Assembly (NCBI GenBank): GCA_903896775.1
Contig: CAITZE010000012.1
Location: forward strand, 1-10,962
Origin: an uncultured bacterium
GTDB lineage: Bacteria; Pseudomonadota; Alphaproteobacteria; Rhodospirillales; Rhodospirillaceae
Reading direction: 5' to 3'
DNA length: 10,962 nt
Part shown: positions 1 to 7,796 of the stretch, one piece after another
Numbering within the stretch: position 1 is the first letter of the stretch
Layout of the letters: every line of letters starts with the position of its first letter
Position numbers and translations under genes: made by a program
The notes under the pieces: model-generated
Seen by the model: only the letters and a program-made list of their open reading frames with translations
Databases searched by the model: none
Told to the model about the DNA's origin: nothing

Positions 1-642
1 CCGATTGCGGATACGGCGCTCGACCTGCAGCACGCTGATTTCGGATTCCATGAAGCCGCAAATCCGTTCCAAACGTTCGGACACGGTTTTGACTTCCAGT
101 AATTCCTGCTTTTCGGCGATCTTCAACGTCAGATGCGAGGCAACCGTATCGGCCAGCTTCGAGGCATTCTCGATCTGGTTCACCGACACCAAAACTTCGG
201 GCGGAATTTTCTTGTTGAGCTTGATGTACTGCTCGAACTGCGACACCACGGAGCGCGACAGCGCTTCCAGCTCTTTGTCTTCTTCCTTGGGCTCATCAAG
301 GAATTCGGCTGAAGCCTCGAAGAAGGATTCATTCTCTTTGTAGCCGGTGATGCGCGCACGCTGGCCGCCTTCGACAAGCACCTTCACGGTGCCGTCGGGC
401 AGTTTCAAAAGCTGCAGCACGGTCGACACGGTGCCGACTTCGTAAATGTCTTTCGACGACGGATCATCTTGAGAAGCGTCCTTCTGAGCGACCAGAAGGA
501 TTTGCTTATCGTCCGCCATGACGTCTTCAAGGGCGCGCACCGATTTTTCGCGCCCAACAAACAAGGGCACGATCATGTGCGGAAATACAACGATGTCCCT
601 TAAGGGCAGTACCGGGAAGTATGTTGTTTTAGCAGTATCCAC
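1..642 (-). CDS. lon: Lon ATP-dependent protease, N-terminal part (3' end outside window)
   Basis: Lon is a cytoplasmic hexameric AAA+ serine protease that degrades misfolded and some regulatory proteins. Only the first 214 codons are here, and they stay open to the left edge. They cover the N-terminal LON substrate-recognition domain; the hallmark LPLRDIVVFPHMIVPLFVG sits at residues 12-30, and the stretch ending LQVERRIR is the start of the linker before the ATPase domain. The ATPase and protease domains are outside the window. I place the start at a GTG (642-640): it is preceded by AAAGAGG with 6 nt spacing and gives the short MDTAKTTYFPVLPLRD leader usual for Lon. An internal ATG at 576 would cut away the conserved first strands. 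The gene lies 216 bp downstream of clpX in the same direction and has its own RpoH-type promoter candidate at 809-837. The identification is secure; the start is good but unproven. Confidence 0.96.
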   Translation of the reverse strand, partial: MDTAKTTYFPVLPLRDIVVFPHMIVPLFVGREKSVRALEDVMADDKQILLVAQKDASQDDPSSKDIYEVGTVSTVLQLLKLPDGTVKVLVEGGQRARITGYKENESFFEASAEFLDEPKEEDKELEALSRSVVSQFEQYIKLNKKIPPEVLVSVNQIENASKLADTVASHLTLKIAEKQELLEVKTVSERLERICGFMESEISVLQVERRIRNR

Positions 643-655
643 CGAACACCTCTTT
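640..655 (-). promoter_or_regulatory. Ribosome binding site fixing the lon GTG start
   Basis: On the minus strand AAAGAGG (complement at 649-655) lies 6 nt before the GTG at 642-640. This is the best Shine-Dalgarno match near the 5' end of lon and decides for GTG over the internal ATG at 576. Confidence 0.7.
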
Positions 656-720
656 CAAGCCGCCGGTCTCTCAAACAGCGGCTGCATAGTCACTCCGCCT
701 GGGGCTTTGGTCCCCTGGCA

Positions 721-742
721 CTAACGAGCGTGAGCCCGTTAG
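721..742 (-). other. Hairpin in the lon leader
   Basis: Read on the minus strand, CTAACGGGC and GCTCGTTAG pair over 9 bp, with one G-U wobble, around a TCAC loop. No U-run follows, so this is not a normal intrinsic terminator. It lies about 80 nt before the lon start and inside the transcript expected from the promoter candidate at 809-837. Nearby are a perfect 10-bp palindrome GTCCCGGGAC (766-775) and a GGGG/CCCC pair, so the leader is generally structured. A role in translation control or RNA stability is inference. Confidence 0.5.
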
Positions 743-808
743 AGTTGCCGAACCGAACCGGTTAAGTCCCGGGACGGCGATGCCTGGGCCAGCCTAGCTT
801 ATGCATGA

Positions 809-837
809 CAGATAGGACACGCGGACGCTGGTTCAAG
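809..837 (-). promoter_or_regulatory. RpoH (sigma-32)-type promoter candidate for lon
   Basis: On the minus strand CTTG (834-837) is followed after exactly 17 nt by CCTATCTG (809-816). This fits the alphaproteobacterial heat-shock consensus CTTG-N17-CYTATNT. The site begins about 20 nt after the clpX stop and would start transcription near 802, giving a leader of about 160 nt before lon. The -35 element lies within the perfect 12-bp palindrome TCAAGGCCTTGA (833-844). lon and clp genes are classic RpoH targets, which supports the call. Assignment by consensus only. Confidence 0.65.
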
Positions 838-858
838 GCCTTGACACGCAACCGTAAT

Positions 859-2124
<1,266 letters not shown>

Positions 2125-2160
2125 TTCACTTACTCCGCCGGGTTCGACCAAAGGGTTGGG

Positions 2161-2173
2161 CCGGGTCGCCCGG
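2161..2173 (-). other. Short GC hairpin in the clpX leader
   Basis: CCGGG and CCCGG form a perfect 5-bp inverted repeat around a 3-nt loop, about 37 nt before the clpX GTG. It may fold in the clpX leader. No U-run follows, and I infer no function. Confidence 0.35.
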
Positions 2174-2192
2174 TGCAAATACTACATTTCGT

Positions 2193-2222
2193 ATGTTAAC
2201 CGAGCCTTTCCACCGGGCACAA
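2193..2222 (-). promoter_or_regulatory. Possible housekeeping promoter for clpX
   Basis: On the minus strand TTGTGC (2217-2222) and TAACAT (2193-2198) are separated by 18 nt, which resembles a sigma-70 promoter. Transcription would begin near 2187, leaving a leader of about 60 nt before the clpX GTG. This would let clpX be expressed apart from clpP. The match is moderate and rests on consensus only. Confidence 0.4.
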
Positions 2223-2239
2223 CCTCGAACCGCTCTTCT

Positions 2240-2287
2240 GGCTTTGCGTTGCCGCTATGCGTCTTATGCAAAACGCGCGGCAAAGCC
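2240..2287 (-). repeat. 48-nt interrupted inverted repeat between clpP and clpX
   Basis: The ends GGCTTTGC and GCAAAGCC are perfect 8-bp inverted copies. Inside, CGC pairs with GCG and GCGT pairs with ACGC around a TTTGCATAAG loop, with unpaired bases on one side only. The whole forms a long bulged hairpin on either strand. It begins 115 nt after the clpP stop. No U-run follows on the minus strand, so it is not a typical intrinsic terminator. It could be an RNA processing or stability element between clpP and clpX, or one copy of a dispersed intergenic repeat; the sequence alone does not decide. Confidence 0.6.
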
Positions 2288-2402
2288 AAATTCGTGAGGT
2301 AATAGAGACCCTTCCGAGGCGGAGCCGGTACTTTTTCCCGACTTTCGCCAGGATGTACCCGCTCCGTTTTTCGTAACCTCGGGTTGATGGAAAGAAACAC
2401 CG

Positions 2403-3095
2403 TTAGGTCGTAGAGGGATTTACCGCCACGGGACCGCTGGGTGCCAGAGGTCCGGGACCGCCGTCTTTGTCGGCGGGACGCGGACGTTCTTTGACCACGG
2501 TATCGATCAGACCAAAGGTTTTCGCGTCTTCGGCGCTCATGAAGTTGTCGCGGTCCATGGCCTTTTCGATCGCCTTAAGGGTCTGTCCGGTGTGGTCGAC
2601 ATAAATCTGATTGAGGCGCGATCTGAGGCTCAAGATTTCGCGCGCCTGAATTTCGATATCCGCCGCCTGGCCTTGGAACCCACCCGATGGCTGATGGATC
2701 ATGATACGCGCATTCGGCAGCGCGTAACGCTTGCCCTTGGCGCCAGCCGTCAACAGTAAGGAGCCCATGGAGGCCGCTTGACCGGTGCAAACTGTCGACA
2801 CATCGCAGCGGATGTATTGCATGGTATCGTAGATTGCTAAGCCCGAGGTCACCACGCCGCCCGGCGAGTTGATGTAGAAGCTGATGTCCTTGTTGGGGTT
2901 CTCGGCTTCAAGGAACAGCAATTGTGCGCAAATCACCGACGCTACCTGGTCATTGACCTGGCCGGTCAGGAAGATGATGCGCTCTTTCAGAAGGCGCGAA
3001 TAAATATCGTAGGAGCGTTCGCCACGGTTGGTCTGTTCGACCACCATGGGAATCAAGCTGCTGGCGTAAACTTCCATAGGATCGCGATCTCTCAT
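2403..3095 (-). CDS. clpP: ClpP, proteolytic subunit of ClpXP/ClpAP
   Basis: ClpP is a serine protease that forms a barrel of two seven-subunit rings and degrades proteins fed in by ClpX or ClpA in the cytoplasm. The 230-residue product carries the full catalytic triad: Ser109 in GQAASMGS, His134 in IMIHQPSGG, and Asp183 in DRDNF. The N-terminal PMVVEQTNRGERSYDIYSRL stretch is family-typical, as is the SPGG oxyanion loop (77-80). The last 25 or so residues, from about 205, form a Pro/Gly-rich tail beyond the usual end of the fold. The ATG at 3095 is preceded by AGGTG at close spacing, which favours it over the ATG at 3077. An RpoH-type promoter candidate lies 80-110 bp upstream, and a strong hairpin fills the leader between. 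tig is upstream and clpX downstream, all in the same direction. Confidence 0.98.
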   Translation of the reverse strand: MRDRDPMEVYASSLIPMVVEQTNRGERSYDIYSRLLKERIIFLTGQVNDQVASVICAQLLFLEAENPNKDISFYINSPGGVVTSGLAIYDTMQYIRCDVSTVCTGQAASMGSLLLTAGAKGKRYALPNARIMIHQPSGGFQGQAADIEIQAREILSLRSRLNQIYVDHTGQTLKAIEKAMDRDNFMSAEDAKTFGLIDTVVKERPRPADKDGGPGPLAPSGPVAVNPSTT

Positions 3096-3110
3096 GTTTC
3101 ACCTGATGTG

Positions 3111-3156
3111 GCCTGCGGGCTGAAACCCCGAAAGACGCCTTTCGGAAGCCGCAGGC
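3111..3156 (-). other. Strong two-part hairpin in the clpP leader
   Basis: On the minus strand an outer stem pairs GCCTGCGGCT with AGC-C-CGCAGGC, 10 bp with one bulged C. It encloses a perfect 7-bp inner stem CCGAAAG/CTTTCGG with a GCGT loop (3128-3145). It lies between the predicted start of transcription (near 3168) and the ribosome binding site (3100-3104) and takes up most of the leader. It does not itself pair with the ribosome binding site. A 5'-end stabiliser or a temperature-responsive element is possible; both are inference. Confidence 0.55.
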
Positions 3157-3174
3157 GGCCCCTCACAAGCCTAT

Positions 3175-3203
3175 AACATAAGCGATAAATGCGTCCCCGC
3201 AAG
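3175..3203 (-). promoter_or_regulatory. RpoH (sigma-32)-type promoter candidate for clpP
   Basis: On the minus strand CTTG (3200-3203) and CTTATGTT (3175-3182) are separated by exactly 17 nt, a full match to the alphaproteobacterial heat-shock consensus CTTG-N17-CYTATNT. Transcription would start near 3168, about 70 nt before the clpP ATG. The spacing is the same as at the lon candidate. Heat induction of clpP by RpoH is well known in proteobacteria, so the position makes sense. Assignment by consensus only. Confidence 0.7.
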
Positions 3204-3214
3204 CGCGAGGCGTA

Positions 3215-3232
3215 AGCCGTTATGTTACGGCT
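3215..3232 (-). other. Inverted repeat just after tig
   Basis: AGCCGT and ACGGCT form a perfect 6-bp inverted repeat with a 6-nt loop, about 25 nt after the tig stop and just upstream of the clpP promoter candidate. No U-run follows, so it would be a weak terminator at best. It may limit read-through from tig or mark the transcript end. Confidence 0.35.
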
Positions 3233-3256
3233 CATGAGTATCGTTAGTAAGGATGG

Positions 3257-4657
3257 TTAATCGGCGTCTTTATCAGACGCCTTTTTGGCTTTGGCCTTTT
3301 TCTTGGGCTTTGTTTCGCTTTCCGCAGCCGGAGCTTCTTCGTCCGGATCACGCATAAGTTCTTCCACGCTTACGGTCTCGTCGGTGACCTTGGCTTGCGT
3401 AAAGATGAAGTCGACCACCTTTTCTTCGAAGATCGGCGCGCGCAGCGATTCCAGGGCCTGGGCATTCTTCTGGTAATACTCGAACACGGCCTGTTCCTGG
3501 CCCGGATAGCGCATGGCTTCCTGGGTCAAAGCGCGGGTCAGATCGTCTTGCGAGATCTGAACATTGTTCTTCTGGCCGATATCCGACAGCAACAGGCCTA
3601 AGCGCACACGGCGCTCGGCGATACCGCGGTATTCCTTTTTCAGCTCATCTTCGCTCTTGCCGGCATCTTCCGGATCAAGCTGGCCGCTCTTCATCACCTG
3701 CTCCATCTGGCGCCAGATGGCGTCGAACTCGATGTCGACCATGCCTTGCGGCACGGGGAAGGAATTGTTCTCGGCCAAAATGTCGAGAAGTTGGCGCTTC
3801 ATACGCATACGCGCCGCTGTGTCGTGACTGCCTTGGATGAACGCCCGCCTACGGGTCTTGAGGCCTTCGGCGGTTTCATCGCCGACTTGCTTGGCGAGTT
3901 CGTCGTTCAACTCTGGGGTCTTGTATTCCCGCAGTTCTTTGACATCGACTTTGAACTCGGCCGGTTTACCGGCCAGTTCCTTGGCGCCGTATTCTTCGGG
4001 GAACGTGACTTTTACAGTCACAGTATCGCCAGCCTTCGCGCCGATGAGTTGGTCTTCAAAGCCGGGAATGAAGTTGCCCGCGCCCAGTTCGATGGTCGCG
4101 CCTTCAGCCTTACCGCCTTGGAATTCGACCCCGTCCATGGTGCCGACAAAATCGGCAACCACGGCGTCGCCCTTTTTAGCGCCACGCGCTGTGTCGATCT
4201 TTTCGGCGGTCCGGCGGCTTTTCAGGAAATCATTCTGCGCCTTTTCCATTTCTTCATCGGTCACAGCCGCAACCGGACGGGTCAATGCGATGCCAGCCAA
4301 ATCTGCGGCTTCGATTTCCGGTAGCACTTCAATCTTCACCGAGAATTCGAGGCCTTTGCCGTCTTCAAAGCTCACGAGTTCGACCTTGGGCTGCATGGCC
4401 GGCTTTAAAGCCTTTTCGGTCAGCGCCGCTTGGGTGGACTCGTTGATGGTGCTCTCGAGGATTTCACCGCGCACGGACTCGCCGTAACGGGACTTCAAAA
4501 GCTTCATGGGAACTTTGCCCGGACGGAAGCCCGGCATGCGAACCTGCTGACCAACTTCGTTCAAGCGCGAGACCACGCGGGCTTCGATAGAGGTCGCCGG
4601 GATCACGACATTGAATTCGCGGGTCAGACCGTCGGTGCTTTTGTCGATGACTTGCAT
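3257..4657 (-). CDS. tig: Trigger factor, ribosome-associated folding chaperone
   Basis: Trigger factor binds the ribosome near the exit tunnel and shields nascent chains; it also has peptidyl-prolyl isomerase activity. The 466-residue product shows all three parts. The N-terminal ribosome-binding domain carries the signature GFRPGKVP (43-50). An FKBP-type isomerase domain spans about 160-245, including LGAGNFIPGFEDQLIGAKAG. A long helical C-terminal substrate-binding region ends in a Lys/Asp/Glu-rich tail (about 440-466), common in alphaproteobacterial forms. The ATG at 4657 gives the standard MQVIDKSTDGLTREF start; the ribosome binding site is weak (ACGAG). The tRNA-Leu gene ends 68 bp upstream on the same strand and I see no separate promoter between them, so tig may be transcribed together with it. 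clpP follows 161 bp downstream. Confidence 0.98.
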   Translation of the reverse strand: MQVIDKSTDGLTREFNVVIPATSIEARVVSRLNEVGQQVRMPGFRPGKVPMKLLKSRYGESVRGEILESTINESTQAALTEKALKPAMQPKVELVSFEDGKGLEFSVKIEVLPEIEAADLAGIALTRPVAAVTDEEMEKAQNDFLKSRRTAEKIDTARGAKKGDAVVADFVGTMDGVEFQGGKAEGATIELGAGNFIPGFEDQLIGAKAGDTVTVKVTFPEEYGAKELAGKPAEFKVDVKELREYKTPELNDELAKQVGDETAEGLKTRRRAFIQGSHDTAARMRMKRQLLDILAENNSFPVPQGMVDIEFDAIWRQMEQVMKSGQLDPEDAGKSEDELKKEYRGIAERRVRLGLLLSDIGQKNNVQISQDDLTRALTQEAMRYPGQEQAVFEYYQKNAQALESLRAPIFEEKVVDFIFTQAKVTDETVSVEELMRDPDEEAPAAESETKPKKKAKAKKASDKDAD

Positions 4658-4725
4658 GAAAAACTCGTAATCCCGTGTTGATCGTTAAAACTGTTTCGTT
4701 CGTCGCTTCGGCGCGGTTGCGGACT

Positions 4726-4814
4726 TGGTGCGGGTGAAGGGAGTTGAACCCCTACGTCCTTTTACGGACACGAGGACCTAAACCTCGCGTGTCTACCAGT
4801 TCCACCACACCCGC
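4726..4814 (-). tRNA. tRNA-Leu (anticodon UAG)
   Basis: An 89-nt cloverleaf can be drawn by eye. The acceptor stem GCGGGTG pairs with CACCCGC, followed by discriminator A and an encoded CCA. The D-arm region is GTGGAACTGGTAGACAC, the anticodon stem is CGAGG/CCTCG around the loop TTTAGGT, giving anticodon UAG. A long variable arm (TGTCCGTAAAAGGACG) is typical of class II tRNA-Leu, and the T arm is AGGGGTTCAACTCCCT. It would read CUN leucine codons. It stands immediately before tig on the same strand, with a promoter candidate at 4893-4921. Confidence 0.97.
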
Positions 4815-4892
4815 CGAAGACTGCGGGCACGCCGCTTCTTCAGCCTTTCTCGCTCCCAGCCGAAAAACCGCGCACCTAAAAAAGGATGCGGT

Positions 4893-4921
4893 AGATAGCC
4901 AATAACCACCGCCCGGATCAA
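4893..4921 (-). promoter_or_regulatory. Possible sigma-70 promoter for tRNA-Leu and tig
   Basis: On the minus strand TTGATC (4916-4921) and CTATCT (4893-4898) are separated by 17 nt. Transcription would begin near 4886, about 70 nt before the mature tRNA, in the 152-bp gap after nnr. Spacing is ideal and the hexamers are fair matches. The same gap holds a weak CCCCG/CGGGG inverted repeat just after nnr (about 4941-4960) that could slow read-through. Confidence 0.45.
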
Positions 4922-4966
4922 GTCCAATGACCCTGGTTTGACCCCGATATTAGCGGCGGGGGATAT

Positions 4967-6442
4967 CTATAGGGATTTCAGGACCTTGGGTAGAGCTTCC
5001 GGAAGGTCTTCGGCGATCAAACCCGGGCCCAAGACGCTTCCACAGGCACCATGTAGCCATACCGCAGCGCACGCAGCCTGCCAGGCCTGCATGCCTTGGG
5101 CCAAAAGTCCCAGGACAAAGCCCGCTAAAACGTCGCCGGAACCGCCGGTTGCCAGCCATGGCGGCGCATTGTCGGCGATAGCGGCGCGGCCGTCAGGCGC
5201 GGCAGCCACAGTGTCCGCACCCTTCAAGACAACCACTGCACCGCTGATGGAAGCCCCTGCCCGCGCCTGCGATAATTTATCCGCAGCGCTATCTTTGAAG
5301 AGGCGGTTGTACTCGCCCTGATGCGGCGTCATGACCACCGGCGCTGTTCGCCGCTTGATGGCAGTGAAGAGTTGCTGGGGGTCATCCTGAAAGCTTGTGA
5401 GCGCGTCAGCATCAAGCACGACGGGGCGGTCGGTCGCCAAAATCTGCAACACCCGCACGATGGTTTCAGTACCGACGCCATATCCCGGGCCGATCAGCAC
5501 CGCATTGCGCCGGGGATCCGCAAGGACTGCATCAAGATCGAGGCCGGTATCGACCGGCTGCACAAAAGCTCCCGGCGCATCGGCAGCATAAATCGCGACA
5601 GACGATGTCGGCACAGCAAGCGTGAGCAGCCCTGCACCGGCGCGGCGCGCCCCACGTGCCGCAAGTCTGGCGGCTCCCGTCATAGCAGCTCCACCCGCCA
5701 CGACAGCGTGGCCGCGCGAATATTTGTGGTCGCTCCATCGCAGCGACGGCAGTGTCCACAAACCCGCTGTGTTATGCGCCGTCTTTGGCGCGATCGTCTC
5801 TAAGACACGCGTGGGGATACCGATGTCGGCGATGGTCACATCGCCACAAAACTCTCGCCCTGGGTAAAGCAAAGGCCCGGGCTTGCGGCGGAAGAATGTG
5901 ACCGTGGCCGCACAATGCGGCGCGAGGCCGTCAGGGCCAAGCAACAATCCCGTATCGCCGGCGATACCGCTCGGTATGTCTACCGCGACGCAAGTGAGCT
6001 TTTCGGTGTTGATGCGTTCAATGACCGCGCGCGCTGCACCGCTTAACGCCCGGTTGAGCCCTGCGCCAAAAATCGCATCAATCACGAGCGGCGTGCCATC
6101 GAGAAAATCTGGCGTGAAAGGCAGCATTTTGCCTGTCCATCGTTTTGCATTCACGGCGGCATCACCGGCCAATTCCACAACTGGTCCGAGAAGCGCCAAA
6201 CGCACATCCCAGCCCGCTTCTGCCAAAAGTCGCGCCACGACAAAACCGTCGCCACCGTTATTCCCCGGACCACACAGCACAGCGACCGGCTGCGGCTTCC
6301 AACGCGCTTGAACGATACGAGCAACCGCCGCGCCAGCTGCCTCCATCAGATCGAGGCTGGCCACACCGGCGGCTTTATCGGCGGCGTACATTTCAGCCAC
6401 CGATAATACGGCATGGTCAGGTGGAATAATCGCAGAGCTCAT
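4967..6442 (-). CDS. nnr: Bifunctional NAD(P)H-hydrate epimerase / ADP-dependent NAD(P)H-hydrate dehydratase
   Basis: This metabolite-repair enzyme restores NADH and NADPH that have become hydrated. The N-terminal YjeF domain interconverts the R and S hydrates and the C-terminal ribokinase-like domain dehydrates the S form using ADP. The 491-residue product has both halves. Epimerase motifs are GPGNNGGDG (58-66), DAIFGAGL (122-129) and VDIPSG (154-159). Dehydratase motifs are HKYSRGHAVVAGG (239-251), IGPGYG (317-322), LDADAL (343-348), TPHQGE (372-377) and TGGSGDVLAG (432-441) with the likely catalytic Asp437. I chose the ATG at 6442, which has GGGGA about 10 nt upstream and gives the usual N terminus. 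The frame continues upstream to 6583 but that would overlap dadA. dadA is divergent, 97 bp away. No glnB or glnA is next to it, though that is a frequent arrangement in related bacteria. Confidence 0.95.
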   Translation of the reverse strand: MSSAIIPPDHAVLSVAEMYAADKAAGVASLDLMEAAGAAVARIVQARWKPQPVAVLCGPGNNGGDGFVVARLLAEAGWDVRLALLGPVVELAGDAAVNAKRWTGKMLPFTPDFLDGTPLVIDAIFGAGLNRALSGAARAVIERINTEKLTCVAVDIPSGIAGDTGLLLGPDGLAPHCAATVTFFRRKPGPLLYPGREFCGDVTIADIGIPTRVLETIAPKTAHNTAGLWTLPSLRWSDHKYSRGHAVVAGGAAMTGAARLAARGARRAGAGLLTLAVPTSSVAIYAADAPGAFVQPVDTGLDLDAVLADPRRNAVLIGPGYGVGTETIVRVLQILATDRPVVLDADALTSFQDDPQQLFTAIKRRTAPVVMTPHQGEYNRLFKDSAADKLSQARAGASISGAVVVLKGADTVAAAPDGRAAIADNAPPWLATGGSGDVLAGFVLGLLAQGMQAWQAACAAVWLHGACGSVLGPGLIAEDLPEALPKVLKSL

Positions 6443-6539
6443 ATGCAAGCGTTCCCCTAGCGAATTCTCACCGCCGACTATACCTTGGTCCCATGATCCA
6501 GACGCGCAAAAATCCATCTCCTGCCACAGGCCCGCATCC

Positions 6540-7796
6540 GTGAAGGTTCTTGTGCTGGGCGCCGGTGTAGTTGGAACGGCCACCGCTTATTTTCTGGCGG
6601 AGGATGGCCATCAGGTCACGGTCCTCGACCGCCAGCCTGCCCCCGGCCTTGAAACCAGCTTCGCCAATGGCGCGCAGATTTCTGCGTGCCATGCGAAGCC
6701 ATGGGCAGCACCTCACGTGCCGGGCCAGGCTTTCATGTGGATGTTCAAGCCTGACGCGCCATTACTGTTCAAGCCTTGGCGCTGGGATCCACCGCTATGG
6801 AGCTGGGGTCTCAAGTTCCTGCGCAATTGTACGCCAGACCGGTTACGCACCAACATGGAGCGCACACTGCGCGTGGCCCTCTACAGCCGCGCCGTATTGA
6901 AAGCGCTGCGGCAACGCACCAACATTCAATACGATCAACTCACGCAAGGCATTCTGCATATCTACCGTACCGCCGACGAATTCGCTGAGGGCCGGGCGAC
7001 AGGAGCACAACTCGCAGCACTTGGCCTCCCGCAGGACGTCCTTACGCCCGATGAATGCGTACGCGTTGAACCCGCGCTCGCGCATGTCGCCAAGAGCGAT
7101 CTCGTTGGCGGACTACTCAGTTCCGAAGATGAAAGCGGCGACGCGCAGAAGTTCACGACTGAACTGGCAAAACTCGCCGCTGCGCGCGGCGTGGTGTTTC
7201 GCAACAACGTGACAATCAAGCGCATTGAGCCTCTCCACGGGCGCGTCACGCGTGTCATCACCGATAGCGGCGACGAAGAAGCCGATGCTTTCGTGCTGGC
7301 GCTCGGCAGCTATAGCCCCCACTTCGCCCGCGACCTCGGTCTTCATCTGCCGGTTTACCCTGCAAAAGGCTATTCCATCACTGTCGAAGTCGAGAACCCC
7401 GCCGGTGCACCAACCGTCAGCGTAACGGATGAGACCAATTTCATGGTGTTCTCGCGCCTCGGCAACAAACTGCGTGTGGCGGGAACTGCGGAGTTGGCAG
7501 GGTGGAACACCTCACTTGATCCGACGCGCGTGGAACCGTTAGTGCGCAACGCCAAAAGCTTGTTCCCTGCCGCATCGTCCTATAGCGCGCTTCACCCGTG
7601 GTGCGGCCTGCGCCCAGCAACGCCGGATTCTGTGCCGATTCTAGGCGCAACGCCCTACGCCAATCTGTTCATCAACACGGGTCACGGTACCTTAGGGTGG
7701 ACGATGGCGTGCGGCTCGGGGCGCATCATCGCCGATCTGATCGCCGGTCGCACGCCGGAGATCGATATGGACGGCTTAGGACTCTCGCGCTTTTAG
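6540..7796 (+). CDS. dadA: D-amino acid dehydrogenase, small-subunit (DadA) family FAD oxidoreductase
   Basis: DadA-type enzymes oxidatively deaminate D-amino acids (classically D-alanine) to 2-oxo acids and pass electrons to the respiratory chain at the inner membrane. The 418-residue product has the usual family length. A Rossmann FAD motif VLGAGVVGTATAYFLAEDG occupies 5-23, ending in Asp30 at the tip of strand 2. A central substrate domain includes YPAKGYSI, and the C-terminal FAD signature region has WCGLRPATPDSVPILG followed by NTGHGTLGWTMACGSG. The start is a GTG with only a weak AGG 9 nt upstream, chosen because it begins directly at the FAD motif. No alanine racemase gene (dadX) lies beside it, so the true substrate could be another D-amino acid or a proline-like amine. 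It runs rightward, divergent from nnr, and its TAG shares 4 bp with the stop of the facing peroxiredoxin gene. Confidence 0.88.
   Translation: MKVLVLGAGVVGTATAYFLAEDGHQVTVLDRQPAPGLETSFANGAQISACHAKPWAAPHVPGQAFMWMFKPDAPLLFKPWRWDPPLWSWGLKFLRNCTPDRLRTNMERTLRVALYSRAVLKALRQRTNIQYDQLTQGILHIYRTADEFAEGRATGAQLAALGLPQDVLTPDECVRVEPALAHVAKSDLVGGLLSSEDESGDAQKFTTELAKLAAARGVVFRNNVTIKRIEPLHGRVTRVITDSGDEEADAFVLALGSYSPHFARDLGLHLPVYPAKGYSITVEVENPAGAPTVSVTDETNFMVFSRLGNKLRVAGTAELAGWNTSLDPTRVEPLVRNAKSLFPAASSYSALHPWCGLRPATPDSVPILGATPYANLFINTGHGTLGWTMACGSGRIIADLIAGRTPEIDMDGLGLSRF

Noticed and set aside
518..724. 68-codon plus-strand open frame across the lon start
   Set aside because: It overlaps the conserved lon N terminus and leader hairpin in antisense, with no supporting signal.
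721..742. Hairpin read as a clpX terminator
   Set aside because: It has no following U-run on the minus strand and lies downstream of the lon promoter candidate, so terminating there would block lon.
2125..2178. N-terminal extension of ClpX to an upstream start at 2178
   Set aside because: The extra 18 residues are not family-like, while the GTG at 2124 has GGAG at 8 nt and gives the normal ClpX start.
2182..2400. 72-codon minus-strand open frame in the clpP-clpX spacer
   Set aside because: It runs through the 48-nt palindrome and the clpX promoter candidate, has no recognisable protein features, and no good ribosome binding site.
3746..4487. Two long plus-strand open frames opposite tig (192 and 216 codons)
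   Set aside because: Both mirror the codon bias of tig on the other strand; the product is Ser/Ala-rich and lacks a ribosome binding site or domain.
6443..6583. N-terminal extension of Nnr by 47 residues
   Set aside because: It would overlap the dadA start, the extra residues have no match to the epimerase domain, and the ATG at 6442 has a ribosome binding site.
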